A stretch of 63,763 bases of DNA from an uncultured SAR116 cluster alpha proteobacterium (GCA_902596655.1 CACJUX010000010.1:1-63763); one strand, 5' to 3'. Counted from the stretch's first letter, positions 43,465 to 53,334 are shown. The notes: generated by a model not told the origin, from the sequence alone. Program-made: numbers and translations.

Positions 43465-46425
43465 TCACAGCTGCTGGCGCATCAACTTGTCTATCAGCAA
43501 CGCAGCATGAACCGCCTCTCGACCTGTGCCATCTTTGATCTGACACCTGCAGGACGTACCGTCAGCGGCAATAAGCGTCTCTGGTGGAGCCTTACGAATG
43601 GCGGGCAAGAGGTTGGCATTGGCCATTTTCATCGACACATCATAGGTATCGGCACCATAACCAAAGGCGCCGGCCATCCCACAGCACGAGGTCTCAATCA
43701 GCTCAACCTCCAGTCCGGCAAGGTCGCCGAGCACCTCTTGCACCGGCCTAACCACATCAAAGGCCTTTTGGTGGCAATGCCCATGCAGCATAACCGTTTG
43801 TCCAGACCTAGCAATCTGCAGATCCGGTCGGTCGTCAGCCAGCAATTCCTCAAAAGTGCGGACCGCGGCAGCAACAGCATCCGCTTCGGGGCTGTCTAGC
43901 AGCGCAGACACTTCATCACGTAAAGCCATCGTACACGAGGGCTCCAGCCCGACAATGGGAATGCCAGCAGCAACAAAAGGGTGCAACGAGGCTACTAGAC
44001 GCTGCGCCTCAGTGCGCGCACGATCGATCAATCCAACCGACAGATAAGTCCGTCCACAGCAGAGTTGCTGCTGGTTCTGCGGGACAGGCGCAAACACATC
44101 ATAGCCAGCTGCCGTCAGAACACGGCAGGCAGCGCGCAAATTTTCAGGCTCAAAGTAACGATTGAATGTGTCAGCAAACAGGATAATTGGCCGCCCACTG
44201 CCAGTCGGCGCGTCAGCGATATCGCCTACACCGAAGGGCTGAGCGTGCCATTTCGGCAATGCGCGACGGGCTGTAAAACCGGTGACCCGCGTCACCAGGG
44301 GAGCGACGAGCGGCACATGTCGCCAAACTGATTGAAGCAAGTTAGCAATTGGTGCAATGCGCGTCGCATAAGGAGCATAGTCCGGCAGAAAAGCAATCAG
44401 CCTGTCATGTAGCGACAGGCCCTCGGCCTCAGTGCGCAGGGCCGTTACTTCAATTTTCATGCGCGCCATATCAACACCAACGGGACATTCGCGCCTGCAG
44501 GCCTTACAGGACACGCACAATTTCATAGTCTGTGCCATCTCGTCACCAATTAGGGCATCCGGTCCCATTTGACCGGACAATGCCAGACGCAAGCTGTTCG
44601 CCCGGCCGCGCGTTACATCCTGCTCGTCACGGGTGGCTCTAAAGGACGGACACATCACACCCCCCTCTAGCTTGCGGCAGGCACCGTTGTTGTTGCACAT
44701 CTCAACGGCACCTTGAAGGCCGCCCGCCTTTCCCGGAAATGCTCGCCAGCTAAGCTGCGTGGGAAAATCATCAACATGATAGGACGGCGCAAAGCGAAAT
44801 AGCTCGCGGTCATCCATTTTAGGCGCATCGATAATTTTCCCTGGGTTGAACAGATTGTCCGGATCAAACATCGACTTTATCTGCCGGAACAGGCGAGGTA
44901 GCACTGGCCCGAACATAATGTCATTAAATTCCGAGCGCACGATGCCATCACCATGTTCGCCCGAGTGAGAGCCACCAAAATATCGTACCAACGCAAATGC
45001 CTCCTCAGCAATTGCCCGCATGGTAGCGACGTCACCCTGTTTTTTCATATCCAAAACAGGCCGGACATGCAGGCAGCCAACCGACGCATGCGCGTACCAC
45101 GTTCCTTTAGCACCATACTTATCAAAAATGCGGGTTAACTGATGCGTATATTCTGCCAGATCGGGCAGCTCGACGGCGCAATCCTCAAGAAAGGATACAG
45201 GCTTCGCCGAATCCTTCATGCTCATCATAATGTTCAGACCAGATTTACGCATTTCTGCAATGCGCCCTTGCATCGCCGGGTCGATGGCGTCAACCACACC
45301 ACCGCACCATTCATCCACCTTATCCCAGCCAAATCCAAGGCCTGCCATCATGTCATGCAGCCTTGCCAAACGACGATGATTTTCATCCATATCATCTTCA
45401 GCAAATTCAACAACCAGAAGCGCAGCAGGGTGTCCTTTAACCGCTTCTTCGACAATAGGCTGGAAAATTGCAATAGAGCGCGCCAGCTCAATCATCGTAT
45501 TGTCGATCAGTTCGACAGCCACGGGGTCAAGCTTGACAAGATGCTGGGCCGCATCCATCGCTGTGTAAAAACTTGGAAAATGGCAGATGCCCATCAGCTT
45601 CTTCGCTGGCAGCGGCCATAATTTCAGTGTGATAGCTGTCGAATAGGCTAGCGTTCCCTCAGACCCGACAAGCAAATGCGCTAGATTAATCCCATCGCCT
45701 GCCAAACCGCCAGGGCGCAGCGCCATCGCATCAGGCAAGAGTGCATCAACGTTGTAGCCTCCAACACGCCGAAGCACCTTAGGAAAGCCAGCCATAATAT
45801 CAGTCTCATACTCAGCGCCCATCGCCAGAAGATCTGGCAATAACCGGCCAAGTAAGCCGTCCGGTCTGGTATTCACAGACAAAGGACCAAAATGGGCCTC
45901 GCTGCCATCCGCCATTATAGCGTCAATGCCAAGCACGTTGTCTCGCATCATCCCATAGCGAATTGACCTGCCACCGCAGCTGTTATTGCCAGCCATACCG
46001 CCAATCGTCGCTCGGCTAGAGGTCGAAACATCGACTGGAAACCATAATCCATAGGCTTTCAACTGACGGTTCAGATCGTCCAGCACAATACCCGGCTCGA
46101 CAACACAGACCCGGTTTTCAACATCAAGATCAACGATCCGATTCAAATGCTTGCTGTTGTCAATGACTATTGCATGGTTAACTGTCTGGCCGCATTGTGA
46201 TGTTCCACCCCCACGCGGCAAAATCGCAATCCCCTCGCGCCGCGCAAATGAAAGAGTTCGGCGGACATCATCCAGCGTTTCTGGAATAACTACAGCATGC
46301 GGCATCATCTGATAGATCGACGCATCGGTAGCATAGCGGCCCCGAGACATCGCATCATCCAAAAGTGCCCCGCTCAGTCCCGCCTTTAATGAGGAGAGTT
46401 GTTGGGGTTTAATAACGTTGTTCAT
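43465..46425 (-). CDS. FAD-linked oxidase with Fe-S and CCG domains (D-2-hydroxyacid dehydrogenase type)
   Basis: A 986-residue fusion enzyme. Residues about 30-300 form the FAD-binding PCMH domain (ILPRGGGTSQCGQTV, AGNNSCGGRSIRYGM), followed by the GlcD-type C-terminal half (YGAKGTWYAHASVGCLHVRP). A ferredoxin-like part has MCNNNGACRK near 574 and LCVSCKACRRECPVG near 633; CCG motifs CCGRTYL (about 785) and SCCGMAGAFGYG (about 910) form a HdrB-like cluster domain. Such fusions oxidise D-lactate, D-2-hydroxyglutarate or glycolate and pass electrons to the respiratory chain. The substrate is unknown here. Confidence 0.92.
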   Translation of the reverse strand: MNNVIKPQQLSSLKAGLSGALLDDAMSRGRYATDASIYQMMPHAVVIPETLDDVRRTLSFARREGIAILPRGGGTSQCGQTVNHAIVIDNSKHLNRIVDLDVENRVCVVEPGIVLDDLNRQLKAYGLWFPVDVSTSSRATIGGMAGNNSCGGRSIRYGMMRDNVLGIDAIMADGSEAHFGPLSVNTRPDGLLGRLLPDLLAMGAEYETDIMAGFPKVLRRVGGYNVDALLPDAMALRPGGLAGDGINLAHLLVGSEGTLAYSTAITLKLWPLPAKKLMGICHFPSFYTAMDAAQHLVKLDPVAVELIDNTMIELARSIAIFQPIVEEAVKGHPAALLVVEFAEDDMDENHRRLARLHDMMAGLGFGWDKVDEWCGGVVDAIDPAMQGRIAEMRKSGLNIMMSMKDSAKPVSFLEDCAVELPDLAEYTHQLTRIFDKYGAKGTWYAHASVGCLHVRPVLDMKKQGDVATMRAIAEEAFALVRYFGGSHSGEHGDGIVRSEFNDIMFGPVLPRLFRQIKSMFDPDNLFNPGKIIDAPKMDDRELFRFAPSYHVDDFPTQLSWRAFPGKAGGLQGAVEMCNNNGACRKLEGGVMCPSFRATRDEQDVTRGRANSLRLALSGQMGPDALIGDEMAQTMKLCVSCKACRRECPVGVDMARMKIEVTALRTEAEGLSLHDRLIAFLPDYAPYATRIAPIANLLQSVWRHVPLVAPLVTRVTGFTARRALPKWHAQPFGVGDIADAPTGSGRPIILFADTFNRYFEPENLRAACRVLTAAGYDVFAPVPQNQQQLCCGRTYLSVGLIDRARTEAQRLVASLHPFVAAGIPIVGLEPSCTMALRDEVSALLDSPEADAVAAAVRTFEELLADDRPDLQIARSGQTVMLHGHCHQKAFDVVRPVQEVLGDLAGLEVELIETSCCGMAGAFGYGADTYDVSMKMANANLLPAIRKAPPETLIAADGTSCRCQIKDGTGREAVHAALLIDKLMRQQL

Positions 46426-46803
46426 AATTTCGCCGAAAAGCCTCAGAAAGGTAAAAAGCGAGGACGGCCAAAGTCTAATGCTGCCAATCGCACGAAGTGA
46501 AGATTTCTTCCAATATACATAATTATTTACAGAAATTGCATGCCATCTTCACCCGCTAAATTGACGCACATTTTGCAATGCTTGCCTAATCCGAGTAGTG
46601 GTCCATGGTCACCACCACTAATTTGCACCCCGGGACAACACCATGATTCGTTGATCCCTACAGCTGTGGTTTGAAGCCGACTAAGCGTGCGTTTAATCAG
46701 AAACCAAACAAAATCTAAGCCGCAGGCCAGCCAAGCTTGGAGGAAAGATTCGCCTATAGCCAATAGGAGGGCCCATGGACTGAAGATTCTTTTATGCGAA
46801 CAC
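46426..46803. other. intergenic region, unidentified reading on the minus strand
   Basis: Between the FAD/Fe-S dehydrogenase gene and the isomerase gene. A minus-strand frame ending at 46527 reads ESWCCPGVQISGGDHGPLL and LGKHCKMCVNLAGEDG, with a CxxC and a Cys-Cys. No start with a ribosome-binding site and no family match, so no gene is called. Confidence 0.4.
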
Positions 46804-47637
46804 TTATTTCGGCAGGAATTTTTCCTGAAATTTGATCCCGGCCAGCATATCGTCAAGCGATCCAAACGCGTTCATGTAATGCCCTTCGTACCCAGTGTTT
46901 TCGATCGATTCAAACATCTCTTTCCAGTCAATCATGCCCGTTCCAGGTTGCATATGCAGCTCGTATTCCCCGTTACTGTCTGCCATTCGAACCTCGCCCA
47001 ATCTTTTAATTGGCCCGCCGCGGACAAAACCCTTAATACCTTCTGGCACCAAAGTAGCGTGATTAATGGTGAACGACCAACCCAGGTTGGGGGAGTCTAT
47101 TCGATCAAAAAAGTAGTTCACTTCTTCGAGGTTGTGAGCAAGATAATGCACTTCTGCTCTATCTGGTTCCCAGTTTGTATTTTCAAGAAGCAAATGAGCC
47201 CCTTTTTGTTCTGCATAATCAACAATGCGCTTTAATCTCTCAAGGCCAGTTGCCCGGCGCTTCTCAAAATCATCGGTGAAGTGATAACCAGCGTGAACAA
47301 CTATCCATTTTGCGTCCAGCCTCACAAAAGCGTCAATATATGCCTTCAAATAATCATCAACTGCTACATCAACAAAAGGTGAAAACTCAGCAATATTTAC
47401 CGACGACAGTGTGTGCAGGCCGAGTTTTATATTATTTTTGCTGCAATGTTCCCTAATTGGAGTGCATCTCCTATCGTCGAATGATTTAAGTTCATTGGGA
47501 GCAACATCAATCTGACAGTCTATATATTTAATGCCGTGGGATATGGCCCATTCCACCGCATTCTCAACTGACAGTTTACGACCGATATCTACACCAATAC
47601 GCTCTTTCATGTCACGCCTCTCTAATTCATCGTGCAA
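46804..47637 (-). CDS. sugar phosphate isomerase/epimerase family (xylose isomerase-like TIM barrel) protein
   Basis: A 277-residue TIM barrel. IKLGLHTLSSVNIAEFSPFV, then WIVVHAGYHFTDD, HLLLENTNW (metal Glu), SFTINHATLVPEG and VRMADSNGEYELHMQPGTG (metal Asp/His and Glu-Gly) are typical for the AP-endonuclease-2/xylose-isomerase clan. Members epimerise or dehydrate sugars and inositols. It overlaps the dctM gene by 11 bp, so it belongs to the TRAP operon. The substrate is unknown. Confidence 0.85.
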   Translation of the reverse strand: MHDELERRDMKERIGVDIGRKLSVENAVEWAISHGIKYIDCQIDVAPNELKSFDDRRCTPIREHCSKNNIKLGLHTLSSVNIAEFSPFVDVAVDDYLKAYIDAFVRLDAKWIVVHAGYHFTDDFEKRRATGLERLKRIVDYAEQKGAHLLLENTNWEPDRAEVHYLAHNLEEVNYFFDRIDSPNLGWSFTINHATLVPEGIKGFVRGGPIKRLGEVRMADSNGEYELHMQPGTGMIDWKEMFESIENTGYEGHYMNAFGSLDDMLAGIKFQEKFLPK

Positions 47638-48913
47638 CGCTAGGCAGCCATGTGGCCAGACTCGGAACGCCTATAATGATTAACAAAAAACCCAGAATAC
47701 CGAGGAGAAATGGTAAATTGGCCGACAGCACCTTTATTTGGTCCACCTTTGCTATTCGCCCTGCAATAATTAAAGCGATCGCCATCGGTGGAGTGACTTG
47801 TCCAACAACGACCGCAATCACCATCAACACACCAAAATGAATCAAATCAATATCAAATGCCAACAATGTAGGCAAAATTATTGGCAGCAAAACAGGAATT
47901 AGTGGGTCCAGAATCATGCCAGCCAATATGGCCAGTCCAACCAAGACGAGGATCCTAAAATATTCGCTATCAATAGTCACCAGACCATCAATCATGCCCA
48001 CTAGAAATTCCGGGACATGTGCGTTTGTCAGCCCTGCTCCCAAAGCGAAAGAGAGACCTACAATTATCAGTAACTCGCCTGATAATTGAACGGCATTGAC
48101 CAGTACTCTGTACAAGCCTTTAAGGTCCAAGGTTCTATGAACGAACATGGCGAGAACAAGCGCATAAACAACGGCGAATGCACCTGCCTCTGAGGGCGTA
48201 AACACACCAAGGACCATTCCGCCGACAATGATCAATGGTAAGCCAAATGACAATATAGCGCGTTTCCCTGTCCGAAAAACCTCTGGCAAATCAAACACGG
48301 AATAGGGTAGCCATCCCTTTTTCCTCGCGAGATACGCAACAATCAGCATCTGCAATAAACCAAGCAACAACCCGGGTATCAAACCAGCAAGGAACAAAGC
48401 CCCCAGAGAGACTCCTGTCACGGCGGAGTAAAGAATCATTGGTGAACTTGGGGGTATCATTGGTCCAATGCCAGCAGATGATGCTGTCAATGCCGCTGAA
48501 AAATCTGCTGGATATTTAGCATCTTTCATTGCCGGAATGACAATGGAACCTGTGCCTGCCAAATCCGCTGTAGATGAGCCGATCATGCCACCAAAAAACA
48601 TGCTAGTCACAACATTTACGTGCGCTAATCCACCTCGGAGGGAGCCAACAATTGCTCGGGCAAAATCAAACAGGCGCCCTGAGATGCCACCAGAATTCAT
48701 CAAACCTCCTGCCAGGACAAACAATGGCAATGCTATCAATACAAATCTGCCCAGCCCTGACATCATCGTTTGAGGCAAACTTAAAGCCCATGCTCCAGAG
48801 AAAAAGATGTTCAAAAAGACAGCTGCAGTTACTGAAATAAGCATTGGTATTCTCAGGATGAGCAAAAAACACAGCAAAAAAATGGCGGCGCCCGCTCCCA
48901 CAAGTGGTGTCAT
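47627..48913 (-). CDS. TRAP transporter large permease (DctM)
   Basis: A 428-residue integral membrane protein with about 12 helices. Signature elements of DctM are FVLIALPLFVLAGGLMNSGG, MFFGGMIGSSTADLAGTG and GPMIPPSSPMILYSAVTG, then LDPLIPVLLPIILPTL. With DctQ and DctP it uses a sodium gradient for import of organic acids. It overlaps dctQ by 4 bp. Confidence 0.95.
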   Translation of the reverse strand: MTPLVGAGAAIFLLCFLLILRIPMLISVTAAVFLNIFFSGAWALSLPQTMMSGLGRFVLIALPLFVLAGGLMNSGGISGRLFDFARAIVGSLRGGLAHVNVVTSMFFGGMIGSSTADLAGTGSIVIPAMKDAKYPADFSAALTASSAGIGPMIPPSSPMILYSAVTGVSLGALFLAGLIPGLLLGLLQMLIVAYLARKKGWLPYSVFDLPEVFRTGKRAILSFGLPLIIVGGMVLGVFTPSEAGAFAVVYALVLAMFVHRTLDLKGLYRVLVNAVQLSGELLIIVGLSFALGAGLTNAHVPEFLVGMIDGLVTIDSEYFRILVLVGLAILAGMILDPLIPVLLPIILPTLLAFDIDLIHFGVLMVIAVVVGQVTPPMAIALIIAGRIAKVDQIKVLSANLPFLLGILGFLLIIIGVPSLATWLPSVAR

Positions 48914-49476
48914 ATTTCTGCATCCCCCTTTTTGAGACTAAGCTGTTTGTTGCGCCACAATTTGAAGAATTCCGCAAAATAGGCCATTGCCGCACCCGCT
49001 GCACCACAAACAAGAGCAGAGGTAGACCATCCAGTAGGCACCTCAACATACAGTGCTACATCACCACCAAATAGCATCACAAAATCGAGCGACACGTATG
49101 CTAAACCGAGAAGAATGAGGATGTTTGTCATGTAACCGAAAATGGCTACAGCAGCTTGAAACTTCCTAGGAAGTTTTTCAAAAAAGTAATCTATTCTGAT
49201 CATAGCACCCCGACGAACAGACAGAAAGACTCCTGTCATAGCGAGCCAAGGCATTGACATCTGCACAAATTCCTCGGCCCATGGAAAACTAAAATTTAGT
49301 GCATAACGGGCAAACGCATTCACAAAAACAACCACTACAATTGAGGACAAAACGGTGACCCCAACTATTTCCACTATGAAATTCAAACCCCTATTGATTA
49401 GGGACAAATCCACGTCTGGATTTGCAAGCTCCATACTTTTGGAAGCCTCAGTAATTTTTTTTGCTAGCTCGTCCAA
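48910..49476 (-). CDS. TRAP transporter small permease (DctQ)
   Basis: A 188-residue membrane protein with four helices (for example VGVTVLSSIVVVVFVNAFAR and EEFVQMSMPWLAMTGVFLSV, the latter including the conserved acidic-Trp region). The C-terminal tail is charged. It is separated from the binding-protein gene by 126 bp including a hairpin terminator (49570-49596), and overlaps dctM. Confidence 0.92.
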   Translation of the reverse strand: MDELAKKITEASKSMELANPDVDLSLINRGLNFIVEIVGVTVLSSIVVVVFVNAFARYALNFSFPWAEEFVQMSMPWLAMTGVFLSVRRGAMIRIDYFFEKLPRKFQAAVAIFGYMTNILILLGLAYVSLDFVMLFGGDVALYVEVPTGWSTSALVCGAAGAAMAYFAEFFKLWRNKQLSLKKGDAEI

Positions 49477-49569
49477 TGTCCTTCACACCCGAATTTTACT
49501 TGGTCCCAAAAACATCTCGTTTCTTCGGAACAAGCTTAAAACTGACAAAAAATTTCTTTCAATTAAAAA

Positions 49570-49596
49570 AGGAAGGCGGAAATCTCCGCCTTCCTT
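49570..49596 (-). terminator. intra-operon hairpin between TRAP dctP and dctQ
   Basis: GGAAGGCGGA (49571-49580) pairs perfectly with TCCGCCTTCC (49585-49594), loop of four, and A/T pairs extend it by one to two bases on each side. On the minus strand it is followed by TTTTTTAATT. It lies 7 bp after the dctP stop and before dctQ, so it would reduce permease relative to binding protein. Confidence 0.88.
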
Positions 49597-49602
49597 GGAA
49601 AT

Positions 49603-50601
49603 TTAGCCACCTTGCGCCGCAGCAACAAATTTCGCCGTGAAATCCTTACCCGCGATTTCTGCAATTTTATCTGCAATAGGCCCAGCAGCTGCCTTAAATG
49701 ATGCTGAATCGATGTCATTAAACTGAACGTCAGGCGCTTTCTTCCGGATCTCAGCTTCAAGGTTTGCATCATTATCCGCACCATATTTGCGGCTCATTTC
49801 GACGGCTTTGCGAGCAGCACTATGCACCTGTTTTTTCTGTGCATCAGATAGCCCATTATACCGTTTGAGGTTCATCACAAAGGTTATAGGTGTATAAACG
49901 TGACGGGACACCGAAATGTATTTCTGGACCTCATACCATGATTTTTTGACAATGTTTCCGTATGGATTTTCCTGTCCATCAATAACGCCTTGCTGAAGTG
50001 CCAAATATATTTCACCCATGTTCATCTTAATTGGCGAGGCCCCTAGCATTTTGAAAGACAAAATCCGCGTCTTGCTTCCCGGTGTTCTCAACTTTAGGCC
50101 CTTCAAATCCGCTGGTGTAACGACAGGCCGAACATTGTTAGTAATCTGCCGGAAACCAATTTCCCCAAAGCCTAAAACTTTTAGTCCGGCGTTTTTCTGG
50201 AAAGACTTGTCCAACTCGTCACCGATTGGCCCATCCAATAATGCTGAGACCTGCTCGCGCGAAGAAAACAAAAAGGGAATGTCGAATACTGCGAATTTGG
50301 AGTCGAGCTGCACAGCATCTGAGCCGATTGGGATCACATCAAGTTGACCTGTTCTAACCTGCTGCATATGAACAATTTCGTCACCCAAAGTGCCACTATC
50401 GAAATATTCGATATTCACATCATTACCCATTTCCTCCTTCAAAGCATCGCGAAAAGAGGCAAGCATGTGCTGTGTAGATGCACCGGGCGTGCTTTCAACA
50501 GATAACCTAAGTTTCAAAGGATCAGCGACAGCTATTCCAGCCACAAATATACAAACAGTAGCGAGAGTTGATGCACCAAACCTAATTATTGATTTACGCA
50601 T
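49603..50601 (-). CDS. TRAP transporter substrate-binding protein (DctP)
   Basis: A 332-residue periplasmic protein with signal peptide (MRKSIIRFGASTLATVCIFV, cleavage near AVADP). DctP features: LKGLKLRTPGSKTRI with the carboxylate-binding Arg, YLALQQGVIDGQENPYGNIV and the long hinge helix. The GQENP-type pocket is common among sugar-acid binders, which agrees with the isomerase and enolase-type neighbours. Start at 50601 with GGAGGAA upstream. It is followed by a hairpin terminator. Confidence 0.93.
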   Translation of the reverse strand: MRKSIIRFGASTLATVCIFVAGIAVADPLKLRLSVESTPGASTQHMLASFRDALKEEMGNDVNIEYFDSGTLGDEIVHMQQVRTGQLDVIPIGSDAVQLDSKFAVFDIPFLFSSREQVSALLDGPIGDELDKSFQKNAGLKVLGFGEIGFRQITNNVRPVVTPADLKGLKLRTPGSKTRILSFKMLGASPIKMNMGEIYLALQQGVIDGQENPYGNIVKKSWYEVQKYISVSRHVYTPITFVMNLKRYNGLSDAQKKQVHSAARKAVEMSRKYGADNDANLEAEIRKKAPDVQFNDIDSASFKAAAGPIADKIAEIAGKDFTAKFVAAAQGG

Positions 50602-50692
50602 AATTTCCTCCATTCTTATTTTGCAGCTTTATGTTGAACCGTAATGCGCGTTTGAGTCAATTCGACAATCTACGCGCTGAGTTAAGTGCATG

Positions 50693-51829
50693 TTAAAATT
50701 TCCCATTTATGTCATATCTATATTTATCAACCGTCGACCAATCTAAGGTCACGCCGAGGCCAGGTCCTGTTGGGATTTTCATATAGCCGGCTTCATCCCT
50801 CAAACTTTCAGAAATGAGATCATCCTTTACCCCAATTGGGCCAAGAGATCCAATTTCATTGACACATCTTATCTCACCGCAGCTAGCCGCTAAATTAGCC
50901 TCCGCTACCGCTCCCAAACCCGTCTGAAAAACGTGACCAAGAATCACTTCAAGACCTGCAGCTCTTGCCATTTTTGCGATTGCTCGAGCATTCGTGAGCC
51001 CATGTTTCGTGACCTTTATTTTAATTCTATCTGTGGCATCCAGACGAATTACATTCATCGCATCCTCCACTGAAGCAACCATGTCATCGGTGGCAATCGG
51101 AATACAAACTTTTTTCTTAAGATTTCTCATTCCAAGCAGGTCAAAACGGCCAATGGGCTGCTCTACATGCTCAATCATACAATCCTCGATTTTATTAATT
51201 AGCGTGACCGCTTCAGCGACTACATAATGATCATTAGCGTCAACTCGGATGGAGACATGATCCCCGACAGCCTGTCGCACCGCGTTAACCCGATCAAAAT
51301 CAGCAGCAATTGTTTCGCCAACCTTAATCTTCAGGGTCGTAATTCCCATTGCAACCTGGTGAGCTGCGATCTCTGCCATTGCATCAGGTGACATTATGCC
51401 AATTACATCTCCTATAACCGGTATGCGGGATTTCACCTCTCCTCCGAGCATCGTTAGTAATGATTGGTTTTGTGATTTAGCCCACAAGTCGTGCAGGGCA
51501 ACATTTGTAGCGGCTTTTGTCCAATTTTTTCCCTTTATTGATTTTTGAACTAATTGCATTGCTTGATTGAGATGAGTTGTCTTTGTTCCAAGCAAAGCAG
51601 GCCCGATGAAATTCTCAACAGCACTGATTATCTCGCCAGGAATTTCCTCAGGTTTTCCAGGTGGTGCGCAGGCAACTTCTGAAAATCCATAAATATTCTC
51701 ATCATCTGTTTTTAAAATGAGAAGAACCGCAAAATGCGCGTTTGCGCGACCTTCAGAAATTGCAAAATGGGTATCGCCATAAATTTTTAGAGGTATTGCC
51801 TCAACAGCACTAATGACTAAGTCATTCAT
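50693..51829 (-). CDS. mandelate racemase/muconate lactonizing enzyme (enolase superfamily)
   Basis: A 378-residue TIM-barrel enzyme. KxK of the second strand (LKIKVGE, about residue 166), metal ligands Asp in RVDANDHY (about 197), Glu in IEHVEQP (about 220) and Asp in IATDDM (about 249), and a catalytic Lys in KIKVTKHG are visible. This pair of Lys acid/base residues places it in the MLE-like group, which includes dipeptide epimerases, proline-derivative epimerases and cycloisomerases; reaction and substrate are open. It is upstream of dctP by 91 bp, same strand. Divergent from the aminotransferase at 52138. Confidence 0.88.
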   Translation of the reverse strand: MNDLVISAVEAIPLKIYGDTHFAISEGRANAHFAVLLILKTDDENIYGFSEVACAPPGKPEEIPGEIISAVENFIGPALLGTKTTHLNQAMQLVQKSIKGKNWTKAATNVALHDLWAKSQNQSLLTMLGGEVKSRIPVIGDVIGIMSPDAMAEIAAHQVAMGITTLKIKVGETIAADFDRVNAVRQAVGDHVSIRVDANDHYVVAEAVTLINKIEDCMIEHVEQPIGRFDLLGMRNLKKKVCIPIATDDMVASVEDAMNVIRLDATDRIKIKVTKHGLTNARAIAKMARAAGLEVILGHVFQTGLGAVAEANLAASCGEIRCVNEIGSLGPIGVKDDLISESLRDEAGYMKIPTGPGLGVTLDWSTVDKYRYDINGKF

Positions 51830-52137
51830 GGGGACACTCCTAGATAAATCAATATCGAGAATTAAGATAATCGTGAAGGAAATACTTTACTAATGAATAA
51901 AACTGAAAGTCCCTTAATTTTAGCAAACGTATGAACAACAATAATTTCACTAGCTTTTATCAGAAATATGTCAATTCTTACTTAGACTCAAAGTTTGTTG
52001 GACTTAATATCCTTATGTTAAACAGGCACGACATGTCCAAATTAACAGTCACTAAGATCGCACAAAGAGTTTGGTATCAAAATTTAAGGTCAAAGATTTC
52101 CATTCATCATCACACGGCAAACACGTGAGGACAAATT
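51830..52137. other. divergent promoter region, AT-rich
   Basis: 308 bp between the enolase-family gene (minus) and the aminotransferase gene (plus). It likely holds both promoters and perhaps a shared operator. No clear palindrome or riboswitch was recognised. Confidence 0.5.
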
Positions 52138-53334
52138 ATGTCGAGCAGAGATTACAGTTCTGGACACCATTTTCTTCAAATTCCCGGGCCAACAAATGTT
52201 CCTGATCGCGTTTTGCGGGCCATGGATCACCCCACGATTGATCATCGCGGCCCCGCCTTCGCCGAATTGGGCAAGCGGTGTCTCGATGGCATGAAAACTA
52301 TCTTTAAAACAAACACGCATGTGATAATTTATCCGGCGTCGGGAACAGGTGCTTGGGAAGCAGCACTGGTCAATTTGCTTAGCGAAGGTGATACGGTCCT
52401 GATGGTTGAAACTGGCCACTTTGCATCATTATGGCAAAAAATGGCAACAAAACTAGGGATTAAAACAGAGTTTCTGAAGACTGATTGGCGGCGTGGCGTT
52501 GACCCGCAAGCCGTTGAGGATAGACTTCGCGAGGACAAAACTGGCACCATACGTGCCGTCTGCGTGGTTCATAATGAAACCTCTACCGGGTCGCGTTCGC
52601 GCATTGGCAACGTTCGCAAGGCTATGGATGCCGCCGATCATGCAGCTCTTTTGATGGTTGACACTATTTCTTCCCTTGCATCAATCGATTATCAGCATGA
52701 TGCATGGGGCGTCGATGTAACAATCTCCGGCTCGCAGAAAGGGCTCATGCTGCCTCCAGGTCTGTCTTTCAATGCTCTTTCAGAGCGTGCCGTAACCGAG
52801 TCCAAGACCGGCGGCATAAAACGCTCCTATTGGGATTGGCAAGACCAAATTGCTGCCAACGCATCCGGTGCCTTTCCCTTCACGCCCGCGACAAATCTGC
52901 TCTATGGTCTTGCTGAGGCGATCGACATGCTGCACGAGGAAGGATTGGACAATGTCTTTGCCCGCCATGACCGGCACGCCGAGGCAACGCGCCGCGCTGT
53001 GCAAGCTTGGGGTCTGGAAGTTCTGTGTCAGGAGCCTAAGGATTACTCGAGTTCGCTTACTGCGGTGTTGCTACCTAATGGATATGATGCCGACGTCCTC
53101 CGGACTACCATATTGCAGCATTTTGACATGTCGCTTGGCAATGGTCTGTCACGCCTTGCCGGCAAGGTTTTCCGCATTGGGCATCTCGGCGATTTCAATG
53201 ATCTGATGCTTATGGGAACGTTGAGTGGTGTCGAAATGGGCCTGAGTCTTGCCGGCATCCCTCATCAACCTGGCGGTTGCGCAACTGCCATGAATTTTCT
53301 GTCTGAAACCGCAAGTTTGAAAACCAATGCCTGA
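52138..53334 (+). CDS. class V aminotransferase (serine-glyoxylate aminotransferase type)
   Basis: A 398-residue PLP enzyme. The PLP Lys is Lys201 in TISGSQKGLMLPPG; FLQIPGPTNVPDRVL at the N-terminus, HRGPAFAELGKR, and VVHNETSTGSR are family signatures. The likely reaction is transfer of an amino group from serine or alanine to glyoxylate; (S)-ureidoglycine-glyoxylate transaminase is an alternative. It is divergent from the enolase gene and followed by an EamA transporter 231 bp downstream. No other serine-cycle gene is visible nearby. Confidence 0.9.
   Translation: MSSRDYSSGHHFLQIPGPTNVPDRVLRAMDHPTIDHRGPAFAELGKRCLDGMKTIFKTNTHVIIYPASGTGAWEAALVNLLSEGDTVLMVETGHFASLWQKMATKLGIKTEFLKTDWRRGVDPQAVEDRLREDKTGTIRAVCVVHNETSTGSRSRIGNVRKAMDAADHAALLMVDTISSLASIDYQHDAWGVDVTISGSQKGLMLPPGLSFNALSERAVTESKTGGIKRSYWDWQDQIAANASGAFPFTPATNLLYGLAEAIDMLHEEGLDNVFARHDRHAEATRRAVQAWGLEVLCQEPKDYSSSLTAVLLPNGYDADVLRTTILQHFDMSLGNGLSRLAGKVFRIGHLGDFNDLMLMGTLSGVEMGLSLAGIPHQPGGCATAMNFLSETASLKTNA

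Noticed and set aside
51931-52128. 65-codon frame upstream of the aminotransferase
   Set aside because: No ribosome-binding site, low-complexity Asn-rich start, no recognisable protein; sits in the likely promoter region.
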